Shown: piece after piece, positions 42,856-53,951 of the stretch
How positions within the stretch are numbered: the stretch's first letter is position 1
Layout: each line of letters opens with the position of its first letter
DNA from: Trueperella abortisuis
GTDB taxonomy: Bacteria > Actinomycetota > Actinomycetes > Actinomycetales > Actinomycetaceae
Direction of reading: 5' to 3'
DNA: 64,000 nt
Assembly (NCBI RefSeq): GCF_030811095.1
Contig: NZ_JAUSQL010000001.1
Span: 1,922,001 to 1,986,000 of the forward strand
The notes under the pieces: generated by a model
What the model saw: only the letters and a program-made list of their open reading frames with translations
Told to the model about the DNA's origin: nothing
The model's database searches: none
Made by a program: the position numbers and the translations under genes

Positions 42856-45693
42856 CTACTTGTTGCGACGCTTCGCAGCCCGCCGTTGGGCACGGTTCAT
42901 CCCCGCGTACGGGTCAACCTCGCCGCCCGACTGCGCCTGCTGCTGGGGCGCCGTGCTGCCGAAGGCGCCGACGGGCGGCTTGTTCCCCGCCGCCGGGCCC
43001 CGCCGGCCCGCCGAAGGCCCGCTCTGCCCGGCAGACGAAGAATAGGACAGCTTCTGCGTCTCAGGCCGCTTGATGCCGAGAATCTTCTCCGTCGAAGGCT
43101 GGGCCTTATCCGAGCCCACCGGCGTCTTCTGGCCAATGAAGCCGCCCGCTCCCGCGGCAAGCGACGACTTCGCGGCCTCCACCGCCTCACGGGCCATCTT
43201 CTCGGACGGCAGCTCAAAGTTGAGCAAGTGGCGAACCGTCTCCTCGCGGATGGAGTCGTTCATCTGCTGGAACATGTGATAACCCTCCTGCTTGTACTCA
43301 ACAAGCGGATCGCGCTGGGCCATCGCACGCAGGCCGATACCCTCCTTGAGGTAGTCCATCTCGTACAGGTGCTCACGCCACTTGCGATCCAGCACGGTAA
43401 GCAACACCTGCCGCTCCACGTTGCGCATCTGCTCGGAGCCGAGCTCCTCCTCGCGCTCTTGGTAAATCGCCTCCACGTCCTCGAGGATCTCAGTGCGCAC
43501 GTCCTCCCGGGTCAACTCGCGCTGGTCGCCGCCGTGAGCCTCGATAAGCTCCTCGTCGGTGAAAGACGGGCGGTAGATGTTCTTCACGTCCGTCCACAAC
43601 GCATGCATGTCCCATTCGTCGGACGAACCCAGGGTGTGGCTACGAACGACGTCGTCGACCACGAACGTGATGAAAGAGCTGATCTGATCCTCCACGTCCT
43701 CACCCTCGAGGATGCGGCGGCGCTCAGCATAGACGGTGGAGCGCTGCTCGTTCATGACGTCGTCGTACTTCAGGACGTTCTTACGCATCTCCGCGTTGCG
43801 CGACTCGATTTGAGTCTGGGCGCGCTGGATTGCCGAGCTCAGCAGCTTGAAGTCGAGCGCCTGATCCTCCGGGCCGTTCTTGAAACGGTCGGTAGCACGC
43901 GTGTTGCCGAACAGGCGCATCAGGTCGTCGTCGAGCGAGAGGTAGAAGCGTGACTCCCCCGGGTCGCCTTGACGCCCGGAACGTCCGCGAAGCTGGTTAT
44001 CAATGCGGCGCGATTCGTGGCGCTCCGAGCCGAGCACGTACAGGCCACCCAGCTCCACCACCTCGTCGTGTTCCTTCGCGACGGCGGCCTTCGCCTCCGC
44101 CAGCGCCTGCGGCCACTGCTTCTCGTATTCCTCGGCGTCCTCCTCCGGGTCGAGCCCCCGCTTGGCCATGAGGCCCACCGCGATGTACTCGGCGTTACCT
44201 CCCAGCATGATGTCGGTGCCTCGGCCAGCCATGTTGGTTGCGACGGTCACGGCGCCCTTGCGACCGGCCATCGCGACCACCGCTGCCTCACGCTCGTGCT
44301 GCTTGGCGTTGAGGACCTCGTGAGGAATGTGAGCCTTCTTCAGCAGCGCGGAGAGCTTCTCGGAGTTCTCCACCGACGCCGTACCCACCAGCACCGGCTG
44401 ACCCTTCGCGAAACGCTCCTTGATGTCCTCGACAATCGCGCCGAACTTGCCGCGCTCCGTGGGGTAGACCAGATCCGTGTGGTCCGTGCGCCGCATCGGC
44501 CGGTTGGTCGGGATCGGCACCACGCCGATGTCGTAGGTGGAGGCGAACTCCTCGGCCTCCGTCTCCGCCGTACCCGTCATGCCCGAAAGCTTGTCATAGA
44601 GGCGGAAATAGTTCTGCAGCGTGATCGTGGCCAGGGTCTGATTCTCGGCCTTGATCGTCACGCCCTCCTTCGCCTCGATCGCCTGGTGCATGCCCTCGTT
44701 ATAGCGGCGCCCGGGAAGGACTCGGCCCGTGTGCTCGTCGACGATCAGCACCTCGCCGTCGGCGACGATGTAATCCTGGTCGCGGGTGAAGAGCTCCTTG
44801 GCCTTAATCGCGTTGTTGAGGTAGCCGATGAGCGGGGTGTTCACCGACTCGTAGAGGTTGTCGATCCCGAGCATGTCCTCGATCTTGTCGATGCCCGGCT
44901 CGAGAACGCCCACCGTGCGCTTCTTCTCATCCACCTCGTAGTCGATGTCGCGCCGAAGGTTGACTACGGCCTGCGAAAACATCGTGTACCACTTGTTGGC
45001 GTCTCCCTCGGCGGGACCGGAAATGATAAGCGGGGTACGCGCCTCGTCGATAAGGATCGAATCGACCTCGTCGACGATCGCGAAGTAGTGCTCGCGCTGG
45101 ACCAGGCTATCGAGGCTCATCGCCATGTTGTCACGCAGGTAGTCGAAGCCGAACTCGTTATTCGTGCCGTAGGTGATGTCGCACGCGTACTGCTCGCGCC
45201 GCTGGGCCGGGTTCAGGCCCGTGGTGATACACCCCGTCGTCATGCCAAGGAAACGGAAGACGCGGCCCATGAGCTCCGACTGGTAACTGGCCAGGTAGTC
45301 GTTGACCGTCACGATGTGAACGCCGTGGCCTGGAATCGCGTTAAGGTAGGCGGCGAGCGTGGCCACGAGCGTCTTGCCCTCGCCGGTCTTCATCTCGGCG
45401 ATGTTGCCAAGGTGCAGGGCCGCCCCGCCCATGATCTGCACATCGTAGTGACGCTGGCCGAGCGTGCGCACCGAGGCCTCACGAACGGCCGCAAATGCCT
45501 CCGGCAAGAGCTCATCGAGGGACTCGCCCTCCTTATAACGCTCGCGGAAGTCCGCCGTCTGGGCCTTGAGCTCCTCGTCCGTCATCTCCGTAAAGACGCT
45601 CTCAAGTTCGTTGACTTGCTGCGTGATCGCCGAGAGCTTCTTCAGGGTTCGCCCCTCGCCGGCCCGGAGAATCTTATCAATCAGTTTGCGCAC
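42856..45693 (-). CDS. secA: Preprotein translocase ATPase SecA
   Basis: Motor that drives proteins through SecYEG. 945 residues. Walker A MKTGEGKT lies near residue 105. The preprotein cross-linking domain, Walker B ([16 protein letters not shown]) and the helicase motif [11 protein letters not shown] follow, then the helical scaffold and wing. The C-terminus is a Gly/Pro-rich tail ending in Arg/Lys, without the zinc finger, as in other actinobacterial SecA1. Start GTG at 45693, with GGAG seven bases upstream; the longer open frame upstream is not conserved. Confidence 0.97.
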   Translation of the reverse strand: MRKLIDKILRAGEGRTLKKLSAITQQVNELESVFTEMTDEELKAQTADFRERYKEGESLDELLPEAFAAVREASVRTLGQRHYDVQIMGGAALHLGNIAEMKTGEGKTLVATLAAYLNAIPGHGVHIVTVNDYLASYQSELMGRVFRFLGMTTGCITTGLNPAQRREQYACDITYGTNNEFGFDYLRDNMAMSLDSLVQREHYFAIVDEVDSILIDEARTPLIISGPAEGDANKWYTMFSQAVVNLRRDIDYEVDEKKRTVGVLEPGIDKIEDMLGIDNLYESVNTPLIGYLNNAIKAKELFTRDQDYIVADGEVLIVDEHTGRVLPGRRYNEGMHQAIEAKEGVTIKAENQTLATITLQNYFRLYDKLSGMTGTAETEAEEFASTYDIGVVPIPTNRPMRRTDHTDLVYPTERGKFGAIVEDIKERFAKGQPVLVGTASVENSEKLSALLKKAHIPHEVLNAKQHEREAAVVAMAGRKGAVTVATNMAGRGTDIMLGGNAEYIAVGLMAKRGLDPEEDAEEYEKQWPQALAEAKAAVAKEHDEVVELGGLYVLGSERHESRRIDNQLRGRSGRQGDPGESRFYLSLDDDLMRLFGNTRATDRFKNGPEDQALDFKLLSSAIQRAQTQIESRNAEMRKNVLKYDDVMNEQRSTVYAERRRILEGEDVEDQISSFITFVVDDVVRSHTLGSSDEWDMHALWTDVKNIYRPSFTDEELIEAHGGDQRELTREDVRTEILEDVEAIYQEREEELGSEQMRNVERQVLLTVLDRKWREHLYEMDYLKEGIGLRAMAQRDPLVEYKQEGYHMFQQMNDSIREETVRHLLNFELPSEKMAREAVEAAKSSLAAGAGGFIGQKTPVGSDKAQPSTEKILGIKRPETQKLSYSSSAGQSGPSAGRRGPAAGNKPPVGAFGSTAPQQQAQSGGEVDPYAGMNRAQRRAAKRRNK

Positions 45694-45778
45694 GTTTGCT
45701 CCTTTTAGGTCTCCGGCCATTCTAGCGGCTCCCCGGCCTTGGGCGGCAATCCACGGCCCTCGCGTTCGCCCACGAAGG

Positions 45779-45805
45779 AGCGCGGGGCCCAGAGGGTCCC
45801 GCGCT
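45779..45805 (-). terminator. Terminator at the end of the nuo operon
   Basis: A 12-base stem (AGCGCGGGACCC on the minus strand pairing with GGGCCCCGCGCT, one G-T pair) and a three-base loop, 84 bases beyond the polyprenyl synthase stop. The remaining sequence 45694-45888 is GC-rich and shows no gene. Confidence 0.65.
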
Positions 45806-45888
45806 CGATCCGGGCCGCACGCCCACGGCCTGCCGATTCGGCTTCGACAAGGGGCCGGTGCCATTCACCGACCACCACGACGCCGCCG

Positions 45889-46899
45889 TCACATCATCCG
45901 GTCAACCATCCCGTGGGCGAACATGACCAGATAGCCGTAGACCTCACGATCCTTGATTACGTCCAGGTACTCCAGCGCCTCGTCTACCCACTGACGGGCG
46001 AGCTCCCGGGTCTGCTCGACGACGCGGTGTGCCTTGAGCATCTCCACCACCGTGGCAAGCCGGTCGCCGCTGTCCAGGTTCCCCTCGGAGAGAATGTCGA
46101 GAATCGCCTGCCCGGCGTCGTCGATCGTGCCCTCCTTCGCCTCGCGCTCAAGCAGAAGCGTGGGCATGGTCGGCACGCCCTCGAGCAGGTCGGTGCCCGG
46201 CGTCTTGCCGGTCAGCGCGGGGTCCGAGGCCAGGTCGATGACGTCGTCGGCGATTTGGAAAGCCACGCCGATGCGCTCGCCGAACTCGGCCAGTGCCTCT
46301 CCGAGGTCGTCCGGTCCGCCGGCAGCCATGACGCCGTGGTGAGCGGCCGCCGCGATGAGCGAACCCGTCTTGCCCGAAAGCACCTTCAGGTGGTGCTCGA
46401 TCGGGTCTTCGCCCCCCTGCGGGCCCACCGTCTCATGGAGCTGCCCCATGCACAGCCGTTCGAAAGACTCGGCGTGCATGTAGATCGCCCGCTGTCCCAG
46501 GCCCGCCACGATCTTCGACGCGCGCGAAAAAAGCACGTCGCCGGCCATGATCGCCGAAGAATTGCCGAAGATGTACTGCGCCGTCGGCACGCCGCGGCGC
46601 TTGGGCGCCTCGTCCATGACGTCGTCGTGGTAGAGCGACGCGAGGTGGGTCAGCTCCATGACGACGGCGGCGTCGATGACGTCGGGCGAATCCGGGTTCG
46701 GCCCCACCTCGGCCGCCAGCAGCGTCAGGAGCGGACGCAGCCGCTTGCCGCCGGCGTCGGCCAGGTAGGACGTGGCCGAATCGACGACGAGATCGTCCAC
46801 CCGGCACGCCGAGCGCAGGCGGTCTTCAACCACCTCCATGCGCGCGGCGAGCCGGCGGGCGAGCGGGTCGTCGCTGGCTAGAACATCAGTGACGCTCAC
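45889..46899 (-). CDS. Polyprenyl diphosphate synthase (menaquinone side chain)
   Basis: Trans-type prenyltransferase making the long isoprenoid tail of menaquinone. 336 residues. The first aspartate-rich motif is DDVMD (within LYHDDVMDEA) and the second DDVID (QIADDVIDL), with the GxKxLRP-type GGKRLRPLL near residue 52. GrcC/HepT-like. The GTG start overlaps the nuoN stop (GTGA), so it is the last gene of the nuo operon, matching the quinone role. Chain length cannot be predicted with confidence. Confidence 0.92.
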   Translation of the reverse strand: MSVTDVLASDDPLARRLAARMEVVEDRLRSACRVDDLVVDSATSYLADAGGKRLRPLLTLLAAEVGPNPDSPDVIDAAVVMELTHLASLYHDDVMDEAPKRRGVPTAQYIFGNSSAIMAGDVLFSRASKIVAGLGQRAIYMHAESFERLCMGQLHETVGPQGGEDPIEHHLKVLSGKTGSLIAAAAHHGVMAAGGPDDLGEALAEFGERIGVAFQIADDVIDLASDPALTGKTPGTDLLEGVPTMPTLLLEREAKEGTIDDAGQAILDILSEGNLDSGDRLATVVEMLKAHRVVEQTRELARQWVDEALEYLDVIKDREVYGYLVMFAHGMVDRMM

Positions 46900-48503
46900 G
46901 CAAACGGTCCCATGATGAAGTCAAGGGCGAAGTGCGGCAGCACGCCGAGGCCGATCGTGGTGATCGCGGCGATGACAATCGCAACGATCGACATGCCCTC
47001 CGACTCGACAACCGCCACGGACTCGCCCTCCGGCTCACGGAAGAACATGATCTGGACGAGACGGAAGTAGAACACCGCCGTCGCGGCCGACGCCAGCACG
47101 GCGAGCACGACGAGCACCGTCATGCCACCCTGAACACCGGCGCGGAACACCTCGAACTTTCCGATGAAGCCACCCGTCAGCGGGATACCCGCGAACGACA
47201 GGAGGAAGATCGTCATCGCGCTCGCCAGCAGCGGGCTGCGCTTGCCCAGGCCGGCCCAGCTCGAGAGCTTCGTCGCCTCGCCCAGGATGTTGCCCTGCGG
47301 ATCGCGCTCACGCACGAGCGTCACAATGCCGAAGGCTCCCACCGTCGCCACCGCGTAGGCCAGCAGGTAGAACATGATCGCGGGGACCGCCACCAGCGAG
47401 GCATCGGCGTTGGAGATGATGTTGATCGAGTTGACCGCGATCAGAATGAAGCCCGCGTGCGCGATTGAGGAGTACGCCAGCAGTCGCTTAACGTCCGTCT
47501 GTACCAGGCCCATGACCGTGCCGATCACGATGGTTGCGATGATAACGATCCACATGAAGATGTTGATCGACTCCCACACCGGGGTCACCATCAGGATGAA
47601 CACCCGCATGAGGGCCACAAACGCGGCGGCCTTCGTGCCGGCAGCCATGAAGCCGGTGACCGGCGTCGGCGCGCCCTGGTAGACGTCCGGCGTCCAGGCG
47701 TGGAACGGAGCGGCGCCAACCTTGAACAGCAAGCCGATGACGACCATGACGACGCCAGCGCTCAGCAACGCCGGGGACGCCACTCCCGTGCCCCGGCCGA
47801 GGGCTACGATCGGACCCTCGATCGACAGCGAGCCGGTAGCGCCGTAGATAAGCGCCGCACCCATGAGGAAGATGGCCGAGGAGAACGCGCCAAGGATGAA
47901 GTACTTCAGCGCGGCCTCCTGCGAGAGCAGGCGCTTGCGGCGAGCGGTGGCCGACAGGACATACAGCGGCAGCGAGAGCACCTCGAGCGAGATGAAGAGG
48001 GTAAGCAGATCGTAGGCCGACGTGAAAGCCATCATGCCGCCCGTGGCGAAGAGCGCCAGCGGGAAGATCTCGGTGAGCTGACGCCCGAGCCGAGAGTACT
48101 CGCGCTCCTCAGCAGAGCCAGGCCGGGTCGCCGCTGCCGCGGCGAACGCCCCCTCCCGGGTCTGCGTGCGATCCGCGATCACCAGGAAGGACAGTAGCGC
48201 GCCAACCACGATGATCGCCTGGGAGATGAGCGAGATCGCGTCCTCCACCAGGCCGACACCCACCGTGCCGTCGGGGTGGACCGCGAACGCCAGGGGCTGC
48301 ACCTTCGAGCCGTCCACCTGCGTTTCCGTCCAGCGCCACACCACGACCACGAGGGCGGAGGCGAGTGCGGCCAGCGAGAGCGTCACCTGCACGCCGCGGC
48401 GCGCACGGCGGGGCACGAAGGCCTCGCACAGCGTACCCACCACGCCTGCTCCGAGGACGATCAACAGTGGCAGGACTGCCACCCATTGAATTTGGACGTT
48501 CAC
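46896..48503 (-). CDS. nuoN: NADH-quinone oxidoreductase subunit N
   Basis: Antiporter-like proton-pumping membrane subunit of complex I. 535 residues with about 14 helices. Conserved pump region: SLEVLSLPLYVLSA (key Glu) and LKYFILGAFSSAIFLMGAALIYG (key Lys), and GLLFKVGAAPFHAWTPDVYQGAPTPV. The start overlaps the nuoM stop by four bases. Confidence 0.96.
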   Translation of the reverse strand: MNVQIQWVAVLPLLIVLGAGVVGTLCEAFVPRRARRGVQVTLSLAALASALVVVVWRWTETQVDGSKVQPLAFAVHPDGTVGVGLVEDAISLISQAIIVVGALLSFLVIADRTQTREGAFAAAAATRPGSAEEREYSRLGRQLTEIFPLALFATGGMMAFTSAYDLLTLFISLEVLSLPLYVLSATARRKRLLSQEAALKYFILGAFSSAIFLMGAALIYGATGSLSIEGPIVALGRGTGVASPALLSAGVVMVVIGLLFKVGAAPFHAWTPDVYQGAPTPVTGFMAAGTKAAAFVALMRVFILMVTPVWESINIFMWIVIIATIVIGTVMGLVQTDVKRLLAYSSIAHAGFILIAVNSINIISNADASLVAVPAIMFYLLAYAVATVGAFGIVTLVRERDPQGNILGEATKLSSWAGLGKRSPLLASAMTIFLLSFAGIPLTGGFIGKFEVFRAGVQGGMTVLVVLAVLASAATAVFYFRLVQIMFFREPEGESVAVVESEGMSIVAIVIAAITTIGLGVLPHFALDFIMGPFA

Positions 48504-50023
48504 TTGGTGCTCCCTTCAGCGATGACCGTCAGCGTGGACGAATACTGTTCCGCGACGGGGTTGACGGCGTCGAGCGCGACGGAGGGGAAGAAGCCCAGCA
48601 CGAGCATCGCCGCGATGAGCAACCCCATGACCGTCTTCTCGCGACCACCCAAGTCCGCCACGTCCTCCTCCGGCTTCGGGCCCGTGAAGAGGCGCTGGTA
48701 GGGAAGGAGGATGTAGAGCGCGGCGAGGACAACGCCGACGACGCCGACGAGCGCGGCCCACGGCACGGCGTCGTAGGTTCCCATGAGGACCATGAACTCC
48801 GGGATGAAGCCCGACAGGCCCGGCAGGGCGATCGTGGCAAGTCCCGAGATGAGGAACGTGCCGGCCAGGATCGGCGTGACGCGCTGCCAGCCGCCGTAGC
48901 GGGAAATGAGGTGGGAACCGCCGCGCTCGCCGAGGAAGCCCACGATCAGGAAGAGGCCCGCGGTGCCGATCGCGTGCGCCACCATGTAGAGGATGGCGCC
49001 GGCCAGCGCGATAGACGAGCCAGAGAAGATGCCCATCACCATGAAGCCAAAGTGGGACACCGAAGTGAAGGCCACCAGGCGCATGAGGTTATCCGAGGCG
49101 ATCGCCATCAGGCCGCCCCAGATGATAGAGACGAGGGCGAAGGCGATGATCACCGGCGCGGCCGAGCTGGCGGCGTCGGGGAACAACGGCAGGCAGATCG
49201 CGATCATGCCGAATGTGCCCATCTTGTCCAGGATGCCAACCAGAAGCGTGGAGGTGCCCGCAGGGGCCTCCTCCGTCGCGTCCGGCAGCCAGGTGTGGAC
49301 GGGCCACATCGGGGCCTTGATCGCGAAGGCGATGAAGAACGCGAGGAAGATCCACATCTGCACGGTGGAAGACATCTGAGAGCCGGCGGCGAGGTTGTCG
49401 ATCATGAACCCGCCCGAGCCTCCCGGGCCGTAGGCGTAGACCGCGATGACGCCCACCAGCATGATCAGGCCGCCAGCGAGCGAGTAAATGAGGAACTTCA
49501 TCGCGGCCTTGCCGCGCCGCTCGCCCTTGCCGTAGCGGCCGATCATGAAGAAGATCGGCAGGATCATGAGCTCGAACAGGACGTAGAACAGGAACAGGTC
49601 GCGTGCCGCGAACAGGCCGATGATGATCGCCTCGAGGGCGAGGATCCACGCCATGTAGCCGCCCTGCCGCTCGCCGTCGACCTCGGTCCACGAGGCGATG
49701 ATGACCACCGGCACGAGGAACACCGACATGGCGAGCATGACCGCGCCCATGCCGTTAATCCCCCACGCGAGCGAAACGCCGATCTGCGGGATCCACGGGT
49801 ACGTCTCGGCGAGCTGAACGCGCGCCGAGCTTGCGACCTCGAACTCCGTGATCATCGCGAGGATGAACACGACCGCGACGAGGATCGACACGCCCAGCGC
49901 GACCGGACGGGCCGCCGAACGTAGCGGCTTGACCAGCCACAGCAGGAGTGCGCCCACCACGGCAATCAGGATCATCGCTGTGATCCAGGGGAAGCCAGCT
50001 TCGGAAACAGTTTGCAATTGCAT
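48500..50023 (-). CDS. nuoM: NADH-quinone oxidoreductase subunit M
   Basis: Antiporter-like proton-pumping subunit of complex I, 507 residues. Motifs: FYVLFELMILPIFFMIG (key Glu), KFLIYSLAGGLIML (key Lys), and KAPMWPVHTWLPDATEEAP. Start at MQLQTV (50023); the longer frame adds a Ser/Arg-rich stretch without homology that falls in nuoL. There are 13 bases between it and nuoL. Confidence 0.96.
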   Translation of the reverse strand: MQLQTVSEAGFPWITAMILIAVVGALLLWLVKPLRSAARPVALGVSILVAVVFILAMITEFEVASSARVQLAETYPWIPQIGVSLAWGINGMGAVMLAMSVFLVPVVIIASWTEVDGERQGGYMAWILALEAIIIGLFAARDLFLFYVLFELMILPIFFMIGRYGKGERRGKAAMKFLIYSLAGGLIMLVGVIAVYAYGPGGSGGFMIDNLAAGSQMSSTVQMWIFLAFFIAFAIKAPMWPVHTWLPDATEEAPAGTSTLLVGILDKMGTFGMIAICLPLFPDAASSAAPVIIAFALVSIIWGGLMAIASDNLMRLVAFTSVSHFGFMVMGIFSGSSIALAGAILYMVAHAIGTAGLFLIVGFLGERGGSHLISRYGGWQRVTPILAGTFLISGLATIALPGLSGFIPEFMVLMGTYDAVPWAALVGVVGVVLAALYILLPYQRLFTGPKPEEDVADLGGREKTVMGLLIAAMLVLGFFPSVALDAVNPVAEQYSSTLTVIAEGSTK

Positions 50024-50036
50024 ACCTCTTGTCCTC

Positions 50037-51986
50037 CTAGAGCGCGGCCGCGACGACGACGATGAGCGCCAGGACCAGGCCGATGGTGATGTAGCTGGCG
50101 TAGTTACGGGCGTAGCCGGTCTGGAACTTGCCCAGAACGCCTCCGACCGACGGCAGCTTGCCAACCCCGCGTACCATGCCGTCGACCACGTTGCGGTCGA
50201 GCACGTCCGCGCTCGCCACGAGCGTGATGCCGGGGTTCATGAACAGGCCCTCGTTGATCTGATCCTGGTAGAGATCGACGCGCGCGGCGCGGGTGAGCCC
50301 GTTGCCGACGGGTGCCGCCTTGGGCATCGGGCTGGCCACGTACATCTTCCACGCGATTGCCACGCCGGCAGCGACCACGGCCAGCGTCAGGCCGGTGATC
50401 GCCGGGATCGGCAGGACCGGCTCCTCGTGTGCCACGTGGCCGATCGCCGGCTCAAGCCAGGTGAGGAAGCCCGTGTAGTTGAGGATCGCGCCTAGGCCGA
50501 GCGAGCCGAGCGCGAGCACCACCATCGGAACCCACATGAGCGGGGACGGGTCGTGCGGGTGCTTCGCATCCGGACCTTCGTGAACCCAGCGCTCCTCCCC
50601 CAGGAAGATTCCGAAGAAGAGACGCGACATGTAGAAGGCGGTCAAGCCCGCCACCAGCACGGTGATCGTGCCGAAGATCCACGGCAGCGCGCCCTGGCCC
50701 GTGAAGGCGATCTCGATGATCTTGTCCTTCGAATAGAAGCCGGACAGGAATGGGAAACCGATGATGGCCAGGTAGCCGGCGAAGAACGTGTAGAACGTGA
50801 TCTTCATGTGCTTGCCCAGACCGCCGAAGCCGCGGATGCCCACCTCGTCGTTCATGCCGTGCATGACTGCGCCGGCACCGAGGAACATGTTGGCCTTGAA
50901 GAAGCCGTGGGTGACGAGGTGGAAGATCGCGAATCCCGCGCCGACCGGGCCAAGGCCCGCCGCGAGCATCATGTAGCCGATCTGCGACATGGTCGAGGCC
51001 GCCAGGACCTTCTTCATGTCATCCTTGGCCGCACCGACGATCGCACCGAAGACGAGGGTGATGAGGCCGACGAGCGCCACCACCAGCGCGGCCACCGGGG
51101 CTGCCTCGTAGACGGCGCCGGATCGGACCATCAGGTAGACACCGGCGGTGACCATCGTGGCCGCGTGGATCAGCGCGGAGACCGGCGTCGGGCCCGCCAT
51201 CGCGTCGCCCAGCCATGCCTGGAGGGGGAACTGTGCGGACTTACCGCAGGCGGCCAGCAGGAGGAAGACGCCGATGAAGGCGGCCGTGCCCTCCGAAACG
51301 CTACCCACACCCGCGGAAACGTCGGTGAACTTCACCGAGCCAAAGTTCGCCACCATCGCCATCATCGCCACCAGCATGCCCAGGTCGCCCACGCGGTTCA
51401 TGACGAACGCCTTCTTACCGGCGGTGGCGTACTCGGGGACGTGATTCCAGAACGAGATGAGGAGGTAGGAAGCGAGGCCCACACCTTCCCAACCGAAGAA
51501 GAGCACCACGTAGGAGTTGCCCAACACGAGGAGCAGCATCGCGGCCACGAACAGGTTGAGGTAGGCGAAGAAACGGCGCCTGGCCGGGTCATGCTCCATG
51601 TAGGACACGGAGTAGATGTGGATGAGGGTTCCCACGAAGGTCACAAGCAGGACGAACGTGATCGACAGCGGGTCGACCCGCGTGCCGAAGTCCACCGCGA
51701 AGCTACCCACCAGCGGGATCCACTCGTACAGCGTGGTCTCGACCACGCGCTCGCTCGCGTCCATCCCGAGCAGCTGGATCGCCGCGGCGAGGCCGACGAC
51801 GAACGACGCCGCCGAGGCGAGGATAGCCAGCCAGTGGCCCCACGCGTCAGCGGCCTTCCCCGCCAGGAGAAGGATCGCGAAGCTGACGAGCGGGATGGCC
51901 ACGGCCAGCCAGACGAGGCTAGCCGCACCCGTCGCGCTCGCGACAGCCACGGTGCTTTCCGCAAAAATGCTAGTCAATGCTCGCAC
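50037..51986 (-). CDS. nuoL: NADH-quinone oxidoreductase subunit L
   Basis: Distal proton-pumping subunit, 649 residues, with the long lateral helix at the C-terminus. Motifs: FFGWEGVGLASYLLISFW (key Glu), GKSAQFPLQAWLGDAMAGPTPVSALIHAATMVTAGVYL spanning about 235-275, and KKVLAASTMSQIGYM. GTG start at 51986, four bases after the nuoK stop. A TTG three codons in is an alternative because the ribosome site is weak. Confidence 0.96.
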   Translation of the reverse strand: MRALTSIFAESTVAVASATGAASLVWLAVAIPLVSFAILLLAGKAADAWGHWLAILASAASFVVGLAAAIQLLGMDASERVVETTLYEWIPLVGSFAVDFGTRVDPLSITFVLLVTFVGTLIHIYSVSYMEHDPARRRFFAYLNLFVAAMLLLVLGNSYVVLFFGWEGVGLASYLLISFWNHVPEYATAGKKAFVMNRVGDLGMLVAMMAMVANFGSVKFTDVSAGVGSVSEGTAAFIGVFLLLAACGKSAQFPLQAWLGDAMAGPTPVSALIHAATMVTAGVYLMVRSGAVYEAAPVAALVVALVGLITLVFGAIVGAAKDDMKKVLAASTMSQIGYMMLAAGLGPVGAGFAIFHLVTHGFFKANMFLGAGAVMHGMNDEVGIRGFGGLGKHMKITFYTFFAGYLAIIGFPFLSGFYSKDKIIEIAFTGQGALPWIFGTITVLVAGLTAFYMSRLFFGIFLGEERWVHEGPDAKHPHDPSPLMWVPMVVLALGSLGLGAILNYTGFLTWLEPAIGHVAHEEPVLPIPAITGLTLAVVAAGVAIAWKMYVASPMPKAAPVGNGLTRAARVDLYQDQINEGLFMNPGITLVASADVLDRNVVDGMVRGVGKLPSVGGVLGKFQTGYARNYASYITIGLVLALIVVVAAAL

Positions 51987-51990
51987 CTGC

Positions 51991-52290
51991 CTAGTTCTTC
52001 ATGAGGTTGGCGCCGTCGAGCGACGCCGTCCTGCGAGTACGGAATATGGACACGATGATCGCCAGGCCGACGACGACCTCGGCTGCCGCCACCACCATGA
52101 CGAAGAATGCGAAGACCTGCCCCTCGAGGTTGCCCCACATACGGGAGAAGGTGATGAGCACCAGGTTGCACGAGTTGAGCATGATCTCGACGCCGAGCAG
52201 GGCGATGACGCCGTTGCGGCGGGTCAGCACGGTCGCGCCGCCCACCACGAAGAGGACGATAGCGAGGACCACGTAGTACATCAGATCCAT
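51991..52290 (-). CDS. nuoK: NADH-quinone oxidoreductase subunit K
   Basis: Small three-helix membrane subunit of complex I, 99 residues. [19 protein letters not shown] carries the conserved membrane Glu, and [17 protein letters not shown] the second. It lies three bases after nuoJ. Confidence 0.96.
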   Translation of the reverse strand: MDLMYYVVLAIVLFVVGGATVLTRRNGVIALLGVEIMLNSCNLVLITFSRMWGNLEGQVFAFFVMVVAAAEVVVGLAIIVSIFRTRRTASLDGANLMKN

Positions 52291-52293
52291 GAT

Positions 52294-53274
52294 TTACTCC
52301 TCCGTCTTGTCCGTCAGCTCGGCAGTGGTCTCGGCGGCGTCAGCCACCTGCGCGGCGCTCGGCTCATCGTTGCCGCCCTCGAGCTGAGCGAGGCGTTCAA
52401 GCGCGGCGTCGTGATCGGGGGCGAGCTCGCCGGGCATACCCGCGAGCGTGGCGCGCCCGACCTTGCCGTACGTGGACGGGCCGGACACGCCCGTGCCGGT
52501 GGCGATGCGTTCAACCGTGGCCGGCGAGATCTGGCCGACCGTACGCATCTGGCCGCGTACCTGAAGCACGCGGTTGACCGAGTTCTCGAGCGGCTTGCCG
52601 TAGGCGGTGAGCGCGGGGTTGGCCGACGAGTTCGACTCGGCGTAGACGCCGGGGTTCGGCTTGTGGCCGATGTGGCGCCCGTCGGTGACGAAGTCGCGCA
52701 CGCCCTGGTGGGCGCGAGCTTCCTGCGTGATCGGCGTGTGGATGCGGTCGCGGTGGGTCAGCGTCATCGCGCCGAGCGCGGCCACGATCAGGAGTGTGCC
52801 CGTCAGCTCGAGGGTGAGGATGTGGTTGGTGAAGATCGACTGGGCGACGCCGACGGGGTTGCCGTCCGCGTTCGCTGCTGCGAGGCCCACCGCATCCGGG
52901 TTGGCAGCTCCAAGCACGACGCCGATGAGGATCCCGGCCACGCCGATCCCGCCCACGAGGGCGACAGGGCGCTGGGCCTTGAGGGTTTCGTGTGTGGAGT
53001 CGGACGAATCAACGCCGATGAGCATGAGCACGAAGAGGAACATCATGAGGATCGCGCCCGTGTAGACCACGACCTGGGCTACGCCCATAAAGGGCGCCTC
53101 CAGTGCGGTGTAAAGCACGGCCAAGCCGACCATGATGAAGATGACGGAGACGACCGAGTAGACGGCCTTTCGCGCGATGAGCAATCCGTAGACGGCGAGC
53201 GCGACCATCGCCACCGCCATGATGGCGAAGATGATCGTCTCACCGAGCGAAATCTCAAGAGGCTGGGGGGTCAT
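52294..53274 (-). CDS. nuoJ: NADH-quinone oxidoreductase subunit J, with C-terminal extension
   Basis: Membrane subunit J of complex I, 326 residues. The first 170 residues are the standard five-helix core, with [23 protein letters not shown] and its pi-bulge helix. About 155 further hydrophilic residues follow, ending in an acidic Ala/Thr/Glu tail. E. coli NuoJ has only about 184 residues; extensions are seen in other actinobacteria, but this one is long. The start overlaps the nuoI stop by four bases. Confidence 0.94.
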   Translation of the reverse strand: MTPQPLEISLGETIIFAIMAVAMVALAVYGLLIARKAVYSVVSVIFIMVGLAVLYTALEAPFMGVAQVVVYTGAILMMFLFVLMLIGVDSSDSTHETLKAQRPVALVGGIGVAGILIGVVLGAANPDAVGLAAANADGNPVGVAQSIFTNHILTLELTGTLLIVAALGAMTLTHRDRIHTPITQEARAHQGVRDFVTDGRHIGHKPNPGVYAESNSSANPALTAYGKPLENSVNRVLQVRGQMRTVGQISPATVERIATGTGVSGPSTYGKVGRATLAGMPGELAPDHDAALERLAQLEGGNDEPSAAQVADAAETTAELTDKTEE

Positions 53275-53951
53275 GACTGTGCGACCTCAGCTTTCTGGGT
53301 AGCCCGCGCCGTGGAGAGCGAGGGATCGTCGGGTCGGTTGTCCTTGACCCAGTCGATCTGGTCCTGCGTCGGCCCGGTGATGGCGCCCTGGTAGTAGTCG
53401 GCGTCCGTCGTGCCCTCAACCATCGGGTGCGGCGGGTTGAGCATGCCCTCGGCGAGGGGCACGAGGAGCTGGTGCTTCTCGTAGATCATGTCCTCGCGGG
53501 TGGGGCCGGCGATCTCGTAATCGTTCGACATCGTCAGCGCGCGCGTGGGGCATGCCTGGATGCAGTAGGCGCAGAAGATGCAGCGCAGGTAGTTGACCTG
53601 GTAGACGCGGCCGTAGCGCTCACCCGGGGAGTACTGCGCCCCCGGCGTGTTCGGCGCGGCCTCGACGTAGATGGCGTCCGCCGGGCAAGCCCAGGCGCAC
53701 AGTTCGCAGCCGATGCACTTCTCTAGGCCGTCCGCGTAGCGGTTGAGCCTGTGCAGGCCGTGGTAGCGCGGGCGGGTGGGAACCTTTTTGAAGGGATACT
53801 CTTCCGTCACGGTGGGACGGAAGATCGTGGAAAACGTCACGCCGAATCCGGCCACCGGCGCGAAGAAGTTGCCGATCGGGCCCTTCTTGGTGGGGCTGTA
53901 GAGCGACGGGTCAGGTTGCTCGAAGCGCCCGGCGTCGTTGTCTTCTAACAT
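53271..53951 (-). CDS. nuoI: NADH-quinone oxidoreductase subunit I
   Basis: Carries the two [4Fe-4S] clusters N6a and N6b on the route to quinone. 226 residues. Cluster motifs: [16 protein letters not shown] and [16 protein letters not shown]. An N-terminal amphipathic part ([16 protein letters not shown]) contacts the membrane. The ATG abuts the nuoH stop directly. The C-terminal 60 residues are an actinobacterial-type extension. Confidence 0.97.
   Translation of the reverse strand: MLEDNDAGRFEQPDPSLYSPTKKGPIGNFFAPVAGFGVTFSTIFRPTVTEEYPFKKVPTRPRYHGLHRLNRYADGLEKCIGCELCAWACPADAIYVEAAPNTPGAQYSPGERYGRVYQVNYLRCIFCAYCIQACPTRALTMSNDYEIAGPTREDMIYEKHQLLVPLAEGMLNPPHPMVEGTTDADYYQGAITGPTQDQIDWVKDNRPDDPSLSTARATQKAEVAQS

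Noticed and set aside
48365..49924. Open frame of 519 codons opposite nuoM/nuoN
   Set aside because: Shadow of the nuo genes; composition dominated by Asp/Glu/His/Arg with no motif.
50553..53394. Two long plus-strand frames (483 and 592 codons) opposite nuoL-nuoI
   Set aside because: Antisense shadows of complex I genes.
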